From Ischnura elegans (taxonomy: Eukaryota; Arthropoda; Insecta; Odonata; Coenagrionidae): a stretch of DNA of 64,000 nucleotides. Below, in pieces: positions 34,301 through 40,110 of the stretch. The stretch spans positions 61,273,585 through 61,337,584 of the forward strand of contig NC_060251.1 in NCBI RefSeq assembly GCF_921293095.1. The letters are read 5' to 3'. The notes under the pieces were generated by a model. The model did not search any database. It was not told the DNA's origin and saw nothing but the letters and a program-made list of their open reading frames with translations. Position 1 is the first letter of the stretch, and each line of letters starts with the position of its first letter. A program made the position numbers and the translations under genes.

Positions 34301-34776
34301 TCAGGCACTTCTTCACTTCCCTGCCACCCTGCTCTCTCCATTTTCCCACTCACACCCTTTAGCCGGACCTGAATTTTGCTAACTTTAGGTGACGCCATAA
34401 GAGATAGCACTTTCATTGCTGCGTTTGCATTCAAGGCATCTGTTGCGTTTGATACATTTTTAGTTAACATGCGGCTGATGATTGTTGTGTGATCAATATT
34501 TCTGCTTAAAATACCTCATCTACAAACCGTGAATTTGATGACATTTATACCGTGAAAACCTGGAAAAAACCGTGAATTTTATAATGTAGTTAGAGTGGGA
34601 ACCCTGATTAATATCATGGGTGCATTTAAATCAAAATATTTCTGATCAAATCCTTTATTTTCAGGGAGGATAGTCGTCATCGAATGCTGTTCATTGAGAA
34701 GTTGGTGGAAGACCGGTCTGAGAGTGCTCTTTCTTATTATGAGTTCCTTCAGCACCTGAAAGCGCAAGTGAAATGA
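1..34776 (+). CDS. Sec24AB: Sec24 A/B-type COPII coat subunit, 17 exons, 5' partial
   Basis: The product is the cargo-binding adaptor of the COPII inner coat, which pairs with Sec23 and packs ER export cargo into vesicles. Seventeen exons, all with GT-AG borders and compatible phases, join to 1,244 codons plus stop. Seen in order: a Pro/Ser/Gln-rich N-terminal tail (residues 1-490 of the visible part), a zinc finger with C584, C587, C605 and C608, a trunk domain (about 648-890), beta-sandwich, helical region and gelsolin-like domain (about 1115-1195). The C-terminus ends SALSYYEFLQHLKAQVK, as in the A/B class rather than the C/D class. The frame is open from base 1, so the true start lies upstream. 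All exons are intact, so the gene looks functional. The introns are long and loaded with transposons. The Sec24 identity is firm; the A/B assignment rests on the C-terminus and trunk. Confidence 0.97.
1363..2547 (+). other. Sec24 intron 1
   Basis: The intron holds one inverted-repeat element (1941-2488). Nothing else is recognised; the short ORF at 1589-1798 shows no coding character. Confidence 0.8.
1941..2488. mobile_element. MITE-like inverted-repeat element
   Basis: AGGGTGTCCAG at 1941 is mirrored by CTGGACACCCT ending at 2488. Both ends carry subterminal CCTGGAAAACTGG-like words on opposite strands. There is no coding capacity. The ends resemble those of short non-autonomous hAT-type repeats, but no target duplication is evident. 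Confidence 0.5.
2548..2679 (+). CDS. Sec24AB: Sec24 exon 2: Gln run
   Basis: It codes residues 455-498, starting AGY followed by seven Gln (mixed CAA/CAG codons) and ending FNKLW. The acceptor is TTTTTAG at 2547 and the donor TGG/GTATTT at 2680, phase 0. Confidence 0.93.
2774..2911. repeat. Palindromic repeat with GAAAC...GTC words (decayed Penelope-type tail)
   Basis: Two arms (about 2774-2828 and 2855-2911) are inverted copies of each other, running from TTCCACAC to GTGTGGAA. The right arm reads GTTGAAACCATCGTCGG, which matches the 3' half of the hammerhead-like tails annotated elsewhere in this window. The CTGATGA half is lost. Confidence 0.5.
2990..3844. mobile_element. Pogo/Tigger-like TIR element, non-autonomous
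   Basis: The termini CAGTGAGTCCTCGTT (2990) and its reverse complement (ending 3844) match at about 23 of 25 bases, TA follows the right end, and no transposase is left. The CAGT-CCTCG style of terminus is that of Tigger/pogo relatives of Tc1/mariner. The 90-, 84- and 101-codon ORFs inside show no recognisable domain. Confidence 0.7.
3847..4265 (+). other. Sec24 intron 2, right part
   Basis: AT-rich sequence with no recognisable feature. Confidence 0.6.
4266..4381 (+). CDS. Sec24AB: Sec24 exon 3
   Basis: It codes residues 499-537, from GADCYDLLQTRNILPP to NCRP. This segment precedes the zinc finger. It ends with two bases of a split Asp codon before GTAAGT. Confidence 0.95.
4382..5459 (+). 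other. Sec24 intron 3
   Basis: No element with clear ends was found. An 18-19-bp palindrome around TTCGGTCATTATGACCGAA at about 4625 is the only structure noticed. Confidence 0.5.
5460..5562 (+). CDS. Sec24AB: Sec24 exon 4
   Basis: It completes the split Asp and codes IFRCTLTKIPETN through LGILIHPFKDVN (residues 537-571), a conserved Sec24 segment leading into the zinc finger. Donor AAC/GTAAGT, phase 0. Confidence 0.95.
5945..6150 (+). mobile_element. tRNA-derived SINE
   Basis: A 72-nt tRNA-like head (5960-6031) starts GGCTTGG and ends CTAAGCC, so all seven acceptor pairs can form (one is G-T). It has an A-box-like TGGTGGTGTAACTAGTGG and a B box, GGGTTCAAATCCC. The anticodon stem does not pair well, so this is a pol III-derived SINE head and not a tRNA gene. 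The body runs into the hAT-type MITE at 6154. Confidence 0.65.
6154..6558. mobile_element. hAT-type MITE, 405 bp
   Basis: The termini TAGGGATGG and CCATCCCTA face each other. They are flanked by GCTACTTG (6146-6153) and GTTACATG (6559-6566), an 8-bp target duplication with two mismatches. The interior is rich in GGATCC/ATCCGA words and codes for nothing. Confidence 0.65.
6872..9099. mobile_element. Pogo/Tigger-like TIR element, 2.2 kb
   Basis: CAGTAAAACTTCGATTTTAC at 6872 is mirrored at 9099 with one mismatch, and both sides carry the TA target (6870-6871, 9100-9101). The left end is followed by several further CGATTTTACGCA copies. The interior has no recognisable transposase. On the minus strand near 8578-8595 a pol III B-box-like GGGTTCAAGTCC suggests a nested SINE fragment. 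Confidence 0.75.
9256..9382 (+). CDS. Sec24AB: Sec24 exon 5: zinc finger
   Basis: It codes residues 572-614 with the CX2C...CX2C zinc ribbon of Sec23/Sec24 (C584, C587, C605, C608; VRCRACRTYINPF...RRWKCNLC). Acceptor TTTTGCAG, donor A/GTAAGT, splitting a Met codon. Confidence 0.96.
9383..10167 (+). other. Sec24 intron 5
   Basis: Around 9418-9530 is a repeat with words such as TCAGTTCTGATTCTGGTTTG that recurs at about 35,845-35,935. Nothing else is recognised. Confidence 0.45.
10168..10277 (+). CDS. Sec24AB: Sec24 exon 6
   Basis: It codes residues 614-650 (PEEFQFDPVTKTYGDPSRRP to SEYM), the linker from the zinc finger to the trunk domain, phase 0 at the end. Confidence 0.95.
10278..11410 (+). 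other. Sec24 intron 6, left part with TGAATGATCA repeat
   Basis: Between about 10,578 and 10,712 the word TGAATGATCA(T/C)G recurs as a short irregular tandem repeat. The rest is plain AT-rich intron. Confidence 0.5.
11411..11580. repeat. 170-bp palindrome with hammerhead-like core on each strand
   Basis: The two arms meet at CAGGTACCTG (11491-11500) and are nearly perfect inverted copies out to ATTAACATTAAAAAG / CTTTTTAATGTTAAT. Each arm reads outward CTGATGA, a short hairpin, GAAACCATGGTC, then GTGAATAAATATT. This is the layout of a Penelope-type tail present twice, head to head. No coding sequence. Confidence 0.65.
11952..12183 (+). CDS. Sec24AB: Sec24 exon 7: start of trunk domain
   Basis: It codes residues 651-728 (LRPPQAAVYLFLLDVS through QPQHLVVSDTT), the first strands of the Sec23/Sec24 trunk, with the GFIAYDSALHFF-type strand. 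Acceptor GCGTAG, donor G/GTAAGC. Confidence 0.96.
12265..12420 (+). repeat. GGGCGTACCCAG repeat, copy 1
   Basis: It starts ATGGGCGTACCCAGTGGGG and goes on with GCAGCTGCCCTCCC. The same words open the repeat at 46,745. The family is unknown and the right end is not clear. Confidence 0.45.
12600..13201 (-). pseudogene. Penelope-like element, 3' fragment with GIY-YIG-like relic
   Basis: On the minus strand a 102-codon frame (13201-12893) contains NVVYLIQCQHCP followed by STPPHLRINNHRASC, which fits the GIY-YIG endonuclease region of Penelope-like retroelements. The YIG triad is replaced by SIS, so it is inactive. Downstream on the same strand comes a pyrimidine-rich stretch and then GCTCAGGAAGGTGG, a loop, CCACCGAAA, a decayed version of the hammerhead-like tail seen in other copies. 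The reverse transcriptase part is absent (5' truncation). Confidence 0.72.
13314..13471 (+). CDS. Sec24AB: Sec24 exon 8: trunk
   Basis: It codes residues 728-780 (VFLPRPDNLLVNL to SALGPALQAAYKLM), trunk domain. Acceptor TTGCAG, donor ATG/GTATGT, phase 0. Confidence 0.96.
13472..14084 (+). other. Sec24 intron 8, left part
   Basis: T-rich sequence with nothing recognisable. Confidence 0.5.
14093..15768. mobile_element. hAT-type non-autonomous element, copy 1 (1,676 bp)
   Basis: TAGAGATGGGTCGAATAG at the left is mirrored by TAGAGATGTGCGAATAG at the right. A perfect 8-bp target duplication GTAAATAC flanks it (14085-14092, 15769-15776), the hAT signature. The ends are built from many TCGAATATTCGAA words. 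The interior has no transposase. A 270-280-bp block (about 14,871-15,140) recurs in tandem at about 15,152-15,425. It is related throughout to the copy at 19,489. Confidence 0.85.
15777..16276 (+). other. Sec24 intron 8, between elements
   Basis: Nothing recognised. Confidence 0.45.
16277..17579. mobile_element. Inverted pair of tRNA-derived SINE copies
   Basis: Two arms (about 16,277-16,705 and 17,151-17,579) are inverted copies with constant register. Each carries a tRNA-like head: GGTTGGTCTAGAGGTGAG with GGGTTCGATAA on the + strand near 16,470-16,530, and TTGGTCTAGTGGTGAG with the same B box on the minus strand near 17,330-17,390. The arms differ by many substitutions, so the pair is old. 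About 450 bp separates them. Confidence 0.7.
17580..18252 (+). other. Sec24 intron 8, right part
   Basis: Nothing recognised. Confidence 0.45.
18253..18478 (+). CDS. Sec24AB: Sec24 exon 9: trunk
   Basis: It codes residues 781-856, including TGGRVTVFQTCLPSVGVG, TDFYKRLALDCSGQQ and VDLFILGNKYTDLATL, hallmark trunk strands of the A/B class. Donor T/GTGAGT. Confidence 0.97.
18566..18719 (+). CDS. Sec24AB: Sec24 exon 10: trunk end
   Basis: It codes residues 856-907 (GVSQFSGGCIHHLPSF to KIGFEAVMRIRCS). Only 87 bp separate it from exon 9. It ends with two bases of a split Arg codon. Confidence 0.96.
18720..19414 (+). other. Sec24 intron 10, left part
   Basis: CAGTGGAACTACATTAAAGC near 18,877 may be one decayed end of a TIR element, but no partner was found. 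Otherwise nothing. Confidence 0.4.
19415..19465. repeat. Perfect 24-bp inverted repeat with 3-nt loop
   Basis: TTGGTAACATAAGAAAAG...is followed after TGT by its exact reverse complement (arms 19415-19438 and 19442-19465). It lies 23 bp left of the hAT-type copy 2. No function assigned. Confidence 0.8.
19489..21181. mobile_element. hAT-type non-autonomous element, copy 2 (1,693 bp)
   Basis: It starts TAGAGATGGGTCGAAT and ends TTCGCACTCTA. The flanks CTTTTCAT (19481-19488) and CTTTTTAT (21182-21189) are an 8-bp target duplication with one mismatch. The interior matches copy 1 at 14,093, roughly 85-90% in the stretches compared by eye, and has only one copy of the block that is doubled there. 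Confidence 0.8.
21190..22289 (+). other. Sec24 intron 10, right part
   Basis: Nothing recognised; a 90-codon minus-strand ORF at 21222-21494 shows no domain. Confidence 0.45.
22290..22465 (+). CDS. Sec24AB: Sec24 exon 11: beta-sandwich
   Basis: It codes residues 907-966 (GLSIHTFHGHFFVRSTDLLSL to VCFQAALLYTSSK). Acceptor TTTTCAG, donor G/GTATTT. Confidence 0.96.
22466..23507 (+). other. Sec24 intron 11 with (ATA)n and GATTCC-rich repeat
   Basis: An (ATA)n microsatellite sits at about 22,544-22,567. At 22,576-22,680 TAGGGATGAGTCGATTCC is followed by many CGATTCC/GGAATCG words, probably one end of a hAT-type element whose other end was not found. GC-rich patches at about 22,730-22,820 and 23,150-23,215 stand out from the AT-rich intron and are unexplained. 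Confidence 0.45.
23508..23618 (+). CDS. Sec24AB: Sec24 exon 12
   Basis: It codes residues 966-1003 (GERRIRVHTLCLPLAANV to GLLAKM), the conserved strand that closes the beta-sandwich. Confidence 0.96.
23949..24124 (+). CDS. Sec24AB: Sec24 exon 13: helical domain
   Basis: It codes residues 1003-1061 (AVDRSHQSSPADARDAF to LPLYILALLKH), phase 0 at the end. Confidence 0.96.
24512..24646 (+). CDS. Sec24AB: Sec24 exon 14: helical domain
   Basis: It codes 45 residues (1062-1106), VAFRARQGSLDERVFAMCQ to YPIHSLNEQ. Acceptor CTTGTAG, donor CAG/GTAAGA. Confidence 0.96.
24714..26997. mobile_element. Pogo/Tigger-like TIR element, 2.28 kb, with nested G/C-run repeats
   Basis: CAGTAAAACCCCTTATTTAC at the left is mirrored by CAGTAGAACCCCGTATTTGC at the right, with TA on both sides (24712-24713, 26998-26999). 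From about 25,205 to 25,690 several copies of GATCCAGGATTT...CTGGGGGG alternate with CACGTGCCCCCC words and long G or C runs, so another repeat is nested inside. No transposase is recognisable. Confidence 0.7.
27000..27622 (+). other. Sec24 intron 14, right part
   Basis: Nothing recognised. Confidence 0.45.
27623..27823 (+). CDS. Sec24AB: Sec24 exon 15: gelsolin-like domain
   Basis: It codes 67 residues (1107-1173): PSYKNVDGQIIPCPPRL, LSAEKLDSRGVFLLDRG, then IIYVGRLVSPQFCQEAFG. This is the Sec23/Sec24 gelsolin-like fold. Donor GTG/GTGAGC, phase 0. Confidence 0.96.
28102..29928. mobile_element. TA-flanked TIR element with C-run termini, 1.83 kb
   Basis: CCGTATATCTCCGAATATAG followed by a C run at the left is mirrored perfectly over at least 27 bp at the right, with TA at 28100-28101 and 29929-29930. 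The left end repeats GAATATAGTCCCCCC a second time. The interior is AT-rich and noncoding. TA target and ends fit the Tc1/mariner/pogo group, but the family is uncertain. Confidence 0.75.
29931..30527 (+). other. Sec24 intron 15, between elements
   Basis: Nothing recognised; a 64-codon ORF at 30274-30468 shows no domain. Confidence 0.4.
30693..30764 (-). repeat. tRNA-like SINE head, minus-strand copy
   Basis: Mirror of the head at 31,193-31,264 with a few substitutions in the anticodon arm (TTTCCGG kept, CGAG changed). B box GGGTTCGAATCCC intact. Read as SINE, not as a tRNA gene. Confidence 0.65.
31193..31264 (+). repeat. tRNA-like SINE head, plus-strand copy
   Basis: 72 nt starting GCCTCGG and ending CAAGGC fold as a cloverleaf: the acceptor has one C-A mismatch, the D stem is GCTT/AAGC, the anticodon stem CTCGG/TCGAG has loop CCGGAAA (anticodon position GGA), and the T arm is CCGGG/CCCGG with TTCGAAT. 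Loop position 33 is C instead of T. With its inverted partner and shared flanks this is a SINE head rather than a working tRNA gene. Confidence 0.65.
31304..31378 (+). ncRNA. Hammerhead ribozyme-like motif (type I layout)
   Basis: Seen: stem I outer strand ATTTATTCTCGCG (31304-31316) pairs over 13 bp with 31366-31378; inner stem I GTAC (31326-31329) pairs with GTAC (31362-31365); the core CTGATGA is at 31330-31336, a hairpin GAT...ATC follows, then GAAAC (31352-31356), TT, GTT (31359-31361). This is the order stem I, CUGANGA, stem II, GAAA, very short stem III, NUH cleavage triplet. Known: Penelope-like elements carry such ribozymes in their terminal repeats. Caveat: one unpaired T precedes stem II, so the usual first pair of that stem is missing. 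Confidence 0.55.
31421..32505 (+). other. Sec24 intron 15, right part
   Basis: It contains a coding-like minus-strand relic (31,765-32,220, listed separately); otherwise nothing recognised. Confidence 0.45.
31765..32220 (-). pseudogene. Coding-like relic of unknown family, frameshifted
   Basis: Two overlapping minus-strand frames (72 codons at 32114-31896 and 75 codons at 31992-31765) have an ordinary protein-like composition, e.g. SYAQFMIGNEWVTKIPQERS and DAAWILKYLTKKK. No family is recognised. It may be a piece of a decayed transposon or retro-copied gene; the call rests on composition only. Confidence 0.25.
32506..32609 (+). CDS. Sec24AB: Sec24 exon 16
   Basis: It codes residues 1174-1208 (YELSALENPVSELLHNFIRQ to ATLQIV), C-terminal helices after the gelsolin-like domain. 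It ends with two bases of a split Arg codon. Confidence 0.96.
32610..33448 (+). other. Sec24 intron 16, left part
   Basis: Nothing recognised. Confidence 0.45.
33449..33941 (+). mobile_element. Penelope-like 3' fragment with inverted hammerhead-like tails
   Basis: The left block (about 33,449-33,541) is the inverted copy of the right block (about 33,849-33,941). Read on the minus strand, the left block has CTTGAGA, hairpin, ATCGAAACATGTCGTACCAA, i.e. the GAAAC-NN-GTC-GTACC layout also seen at 48,254 and 31,352; the right block is more decayed (GAAACATGCTGTACC). Between them is a pyrimidine-rich stretch like the one before the tail of the fragment at 12,600. No GIY-YIG sequence is left. Confidence 0.6.
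33993..34606. mobile_element. MITE with CAGGGTTCCCAC termini, 614 bp
   Basis: CAGGGTTCCCACTC at the left and GAGTGGGAACCCTG at the right are exact inverted copies. ATTAA flanks both sides. Subterminal words CCGTGAAAACCT and TGGAAAAAACCGTGAA repeat on both ends. It ends only 58 bp before Sec24 exon 17. Probably a hAT-type MITE, with the family uncertain because the target duplication is unclear. Confidence 0.7.
34665..34776 (+). CDS. Sec24AB: Sec24 exon 17: C-terminus and stop
   Basis: It codes residues 1208-1244 (EDSRHRMLFIEKLVEDRSE, then ALSYYEFLQHLKAQVK) and ends in TGA. The SYYEFL ending is diagnostic of Sec24 A/B. Confidence 0.97.
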
Positions 34777-36565
34777 AAGAAGAAACGTGTATTTGTTGTG
34801 GAAGTTGAGCTTCTCTTCTGGTTTTCTTTAAAACTTCTTCATACCAATTATCTAAGAAGTGAACCCCCGAGAAATATTCTGAATTTTACCCAGTTTGTAC
34901 ATGAAATGTATATTCAAACATTTGCTTGAATTCCTTGGGAAGATTGAAATTTGATATCAAGATGGTGGTGACCTCCTTGCTTTTGAAAGCCATTAATCCT
35001 TTAATATTGGAATGCAAAGAATGGAAGTTTAGATTGAGATTAAGGGTGTGAAACAGGAGTGTGTGGATTTTTGAAAAAAAAAATCATGAATCAATTTTTC
35101 TGGGAGAGTGATGGGAACTATCTGTTTGAAAGGATTCTTGTTTATCTGAGTGCACATGGAGTGAATGTGTGAGTGTTTGTTTTAAAAACATTATTCCCAT
35201 CGCCTAGTCATCAGTGGTGTTTTCAGCATAGTGAAACTTTATCAGTGCTTCATGAAATGGAGAAAAACTTGTGATTCTGTGAGGCTACTGGTATGAGGAT
35301 TGAATACGAGGCAGTGTGAATGGTATTATAATAGTGCCTTCATTGCTTGTCATTTTCCAATAGTAAAAAGGAATGCTTGTCTGAGCGGGCAAGTAAATGT
35401 TTGTTGTTTTTATTGGCAATGGTCTGCCAAAAGACTCCGCAGATATAAAATAGGACCCTAAAAACTATTGTAGTTCACACAATATGCTATCATAAATGTG
35501 CAAGTGATTCTATGAGATATTGAAATCCCACTGTTATAAGTACATTATTCATGTTTTTTCACTGTTGGGAGATATATATGGAGCATGAAATGGGTGATAA
35601 TTTCTAGGTATGATTTTAAAGGATTGTTATAAATTGTATGATGTGTAAATTTGTCTCTGCGTGAAAGCACTTATTGTATCATATTTAGCGAAGGAAATGA
35701 AATTGTTAAAGAAATTCAACCGGGCCACTTGGTATTTTCTGTGCATACCTCTATAGAAGATGCTGCATATTTTCTTTTGCTATAAACTAGAATGCTTTGT
35801 ACTGTCTCAATTTCCCATGTCATTCTAGTTTCAAAGCTTATGCATGGGTGGGTTCCATTTTTTATCAGTTCTAATTCTGGTTTGATTCCTGGCATAAGTT
35901 ATCAATCCCAGGTTCTCGGTTCCTCTTCTTGAGTGTTGCATTTTCATTGCTCAATTTTCAAAAGCTATTAATGATTTTTGTAATGGTTTCATGGAAACTG
36001 CCAAAAATAACTCGTTAAATCATCTTACAAGATGTTGGATCCCTAGCGTCACTTCATTTAAAGTGTGTTTTGTAAATTAGAATCTAGAGAAATTTTTAAA
36101 TTGGGGTTTCTCCAAATCTACTATTCAGTGCATCAAATTTTTTTGTTACCAATTTTGACTTCGATTCTGAATTCAGCCCTTAGTTCAAGATCCAGTGGAA
36201 CCAAGACACTAACCAACCCATTGCTAATGAAAATTGTTATTGCTGTCCTTATAAGTTCATGAACACCTGGTTAACCTCACTTACACAGGCAACTTATTCG
36301 TCTCATCTGTTCAAATTTCTTTGTCCATGTACTGATAGTTATTATTGATGTAGTGATGTATTTCTCCTAGGTTGAATGCTTCTCATGTATTTATTCTCGG
36401 TACATTATACAACTAGGAATTTGGAATTTCTTTTCCAGTCATTTGTGATAATGAATTTGGTATGATGTGGGGAAAAATCATTGGTGAAAATGTTAGTCTT
36501 CTCCTGAATTTTTTTCCATCATTTCTTCAGCATCATTCATAGCCAATAAAAATTGTGATACATTC
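34777..36565 (+). other. Sec24 3' UTR, probable
   Basis: The first canonical AATAAA after the stop is at 36,545-36,550, giving a 3' UTR of about 1.8 kb. No ORF of note. A repeat at about 35,845-35,935 resembles one in intron 5. Confidence 0.5.
36545..36550 (+). terminator. Putative poly(A) signal AATAAA of Sec24
   Basis: Only AATAAA between the Sec24 stop and the mariner copy at 36,662. Usage is inferred. Confidence 0.45.
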
Positions 36566-36661
36566 TATGAGAGGTATAATATGTCTACATTTTCATTGTT
36601 TTTGACTATATTAAGTGAAAATCAATTTTGTCAGAGATGGGCAATATTCATTTCATTTGTA

Positions 36662-37611
36662 TGAGGGCGTATTGAAAAGTAAGGCCTATTATTTTAAAAG
36701 TGGAAAATCATTTTTTCTCAACTTTGTGTGCATCATTGGAAAGCCTGAGTATTTATAGCTATTTTTCTTCTTAGTCGTCTCAATGATCAATTATTTTGTG
36801 CATCCTTGTGACCAGGTTTTCAATACTGGCATCGCACCACTCTCCTGCCTTGTCACGAAGCCAACTGACGACTGTCTTGCACTCCCTCGTCTGACTAGAA
36901 TTTCTGTCCCACAAGGGGCTTTTGAAAGCGGAAAAAGGTGGTCGTCGCTCGGGGTAACTTTTGGGCTGTAAGGAGTGTGTTCAATGATATTCCAATGGAA
37001 TTCATTGAGACAGGCGATTGCTTGATGTGACACATGTGGACGTGCACATTCTTGTGGTCATGGGTGAGTTGCTTAATTACCTGCCTGGCGGACATCTTGT
37101 TGTATCCGAGGACCTGGGACATTATTCTGCTCAGTAAAGTAGCTATACTCTTCTTTAAGATCATCTTTGATCTCATGAAGGGTTATTCTCTGGTTATTGC
37201 TCATCATCTTGTCTATTCGAACCGCTGTTGATTCCACCAAACTCGGCCTTGCCGACTGATGCTTATCGTGGACGTTTTACCGTCCATTAGAACTCTACCG
37301 GTACCATTTGCCCAACGATTTGTTGCGCATACACTTCTCACTGTACACTTCCACTAACTGGTGATGAAATTCTATCGGAGAAAACATTTTTGCTTTCAAA
37401 AATCGAATAACTGAGCTTAGTTTGCACCTGGCAGGCAAGCCTAGTGGAAGCTCCATCCTCTGATATGCAGTGACTTAGGGGCCTAAGGCCACTTGGCCGA
37501 TTCTAAAATTTGGTGAAGGAACTAAGGAATGCAATGCCGAAGTCAAATTTTGTCTGGCGACTCTCCTTCAGAAATGGCATCGTTGGAGACCTAACTTTTC
37601 AATACACCTCA
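36662..37611 (-). mobile_element. Decayed mariner element, 950 bp, internally deleted
   Basis: Inverted termini TGAGGGCGTATTGAAAAGT and TGAGGTGTATTGAAAAGT lie inside TA target sites (36660-36661 and 37612-37613). On the minus strand, frames at 37,200-36,791 read MSARQVIKQLT and then HTPYSPKVTPSDDHLFP, the last being the conserved third-Asp region of mariner transposases. Frameshifts and stops break the frame, and the stretch between these parts is missing (full-length relatives are about 1.3 kb). It lies just behind the Sec24 3' UTR. Confidence 0.85.
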
Positions 37612-37613
37612 TA

Positions 37614-38107
37614 TTTTAGAGGCAAAGTGTGAAAATTTTGAAATTACATTTGGTGTACAGAAACCATAATAAGTCAATATTCCACTAATTTTAATTGAGA
37701 GAGACAAATATTCTCATCTTTCACCTGAAATCGATACCTGGGCTGATTGTGAATCAAATAATTGAAACCTAATTCATTACTCAAAATTTGCTTATTTTAT
37801 CCAAACTATGCTGTAGAAATTCTTGAGTTCAGCATGAAATTTTGTATGTGAGAAAACAGGCAACGAAAGTTTGGCTGTTGTTATACTTGCAGTTTTGACT
37901 GCATTCAATTAATAGAGACCAACATAACATTTACATTTATCCCCTAGTCATTGAAAAATTCAATGCCCACTACATTTTACTATCACTAGTAGGATATTTT
38001 AACTACATACTATGTTTTTAAGTCTCAAAGCATTAAAATATTATCAGAAATTGAATTCCTAGTACCAAATACAATATGCTTGAGTAACAATTACATATAC
38101 TAATTTC
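37614..38107. other. Intergenic stretch
   Basis: AT-rich, nothing recognised. Confidence 0.5.
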
Positions 38108-38732
38108 GGTCAAGGTGCGTTTGGTGGGGACATGGAGCAGGTAGTCGGAAGATGGGCGTGGTTCACCCTCCGTAAGGTCCTTAATCCTCAACCCTTTCCT
38201 CGACGCGTTCGCCCTCGCTGGCCCGTGTCTTGGACCCTCCCAGCGGGGGGCCTCCCTCGCTAAAAGTGACCGCTATGACTGCAATTTGGAAATCAATCAA
38301 TCAATCCAATAATCAAAAAATGACTGTTTGCATAGTACTCCTGTCAATAGTGCGATCAAGTACGTCTTTGAAGCGTGATTCTGCGATGAAAAATAACGAT
38401 TTTGTTAACTTTGCTAAACACGTGGCTGTGGACCACCGGAAAATGGCAACAGCGCTTTGGAATGGGCTAAGTAGCGGGCTGTTTGAATGAGTTACGAGCA
38501 TGATTTTGCCATCTGGTACCGCTCATTTGCACGCCAAGGCCTCAGTTAATTTACCTTCAGTTCCACATAGTCTCCGAATAGATAACCTGCTTCGAGGTAT
38601 AGGGTGAATTATTCCCTAAGTCGGATATTGAAGGGTTAAAGCAGTCGAACTACTTCAAAAAGTCAAAAAACACCCGAAAGGTGGATAGGTTGTGTGAGTT
38701 TTAAACGGTGACTGGGAGTCCCTTTACGTATT
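38108..38732 (+). repeat. Left 625-bp inverted arm
   Basis: It pairs with 45,541-46,165. It contains an 86-codon ORF (38230-38490) starting DPPSGGPPSLKVTAMTA of unknown meaning; the ATCAATCAATCAAT motif lies near 38,294. A third, partial copy of its inner end is at 41,222-41,480. Confidence 0.85.
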
Positions 38733-38856
38733 ATATTATTATGCAAAATACACCTACCAGGGGTAACAACAACCTTGACCTCTTGGCAGCGAGTGCGAAA
38801 TCAGAACTGAGGCTGTTACTATTGACCACAAGGCACATATTTCATATCTCATGGTT

Positions 38857-40110
38857 CATCTACATCTACATAATACCCCGCAAGCTGCCTAAAAGGCGTG
38901 TGGAATGCGTTGTCAGGATACCAGCCGTCTACGTATAAAAAATGAAGTTCTCTACAAAGTTGTGACTAGCATTTATTTAAGTCTTTTATGGTCCGGGGGA
39001 AAAACGAATTCCTATATCTATCCGTTCGGCAAAACATCTCTCTTAATTTATCGCTTCTATCGGGCCTGGACATATAGTTTGTCTTTGATAATTTGTTCAA
39101 CGTGTCGCCCTTAAAGACATCTATTCTCAATTGTTCAAGCAATCTAAGCTTATTGCGCAGCCTACGAGTCTCCAGCGGCTCCCAGCCTAATTCGCTTAAC
39201 ATATGCGAAACGCTGTCTGTACGTCCGTAGCAGTTTTTGACGAATTGCGCAGCCTTCCTTTGTATTTCATTCAGTTTGCGCATTGAGTCTTTCGGTACCG
39301 GATCCCATACACCCGCTGCATATTCAAGTTGCGGACGTACAATTGCGAAATAGCACCTTCTTTCACTTGCTCATCCGAAAGTATTCCCACAATACGCTTG
39401 ACGAATCCTAATGTCTTCCGAGCCATGCCTCAGGTATTCCTGAAACGTGTTCCCCACGAGAGGTTCAAGGTTATGGTAACTCGCAGGTACTTCAATTCGT
39501 CTGTTGTCTCTTGGTTAATACCATGCACAGAATAAAAATGGTTATAGTTGGTCAAATTCCGCAAGAAATGTACCGACATGCATTTGTTCAGGTTAAGTTA
39601 AAATCTAGAAAAAATGCGTCAACTTGTCTTTTCGATTCACTAGATTTTAGAATATCCTTATGAAATAGCGCGAGCTGTGTTTCGCATGATCTACCTTTTC
39701 TGAATCCGTGCTGACCGTCATGGAGGAAGTTACGTCTGTCCAAGAAAGTCATGATATTGCTAACGACGATATGCTCAAGTATCTTGCCTATGATCGATGT
39801 TATTGAAATTGGACGGTAGTTGCCTGGGTCATGTCTGTTTCCCTTTTTAAATATGGGTGTAACGCTTGCCATGTTCCAGTCTAGCGATAACTTTCCTTCT
39901 GATAGTGACTTCTTGATATTATCTCTTAGTAAGGAGTGATCTGTGGAGCTGACTCCTTAGTTATTGAGCGTCGTGGAGCGTAATTTTCTTTAGCTTCAAG
40001 TTCCTTCAATTTATTACATGACGTAATGGACTTTTTGTACACGTTGTATAAATTGCTCTGCTTCCTAAGTTCCCTCCTGACATTGTTGTTGAATTTATTA
40101 TTTAATAAAT
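38857..40110 (-). pseudogene. CR1/jockey-like retrotransposon copy lacking the RT catalytic core
   Basis: Read on the minus strand: a linker relic (about 40,095-39,960), SVTPIFKKGNRHDPGNYRPIS and HGFRKGRSCETQLALF (39,872-39,600), then directly LNLNKCMSVHF, YLRVTITLNLSW, the C-terminal region (39,283-38,966, GWEPLETRRLRNKLRLLEQ, CRTDRYRNSFFPRTIKDLN) and a (TACATC)n tail at 38,857-38,872. Compared with the better copy at 42,995, about 130 codons with the FADD motif are missing near 39,600. Stops break the rest. Confidence 0.8.

Noticed and set aside
38230..38490. Host gene for the 86-codon frame in the inverted arms
   Set aside because: It occurs in both arms of a repeat, has no recognisable domain, and includes the ATCAATCAATC simple repeat. 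Kept only as a note on the arm.
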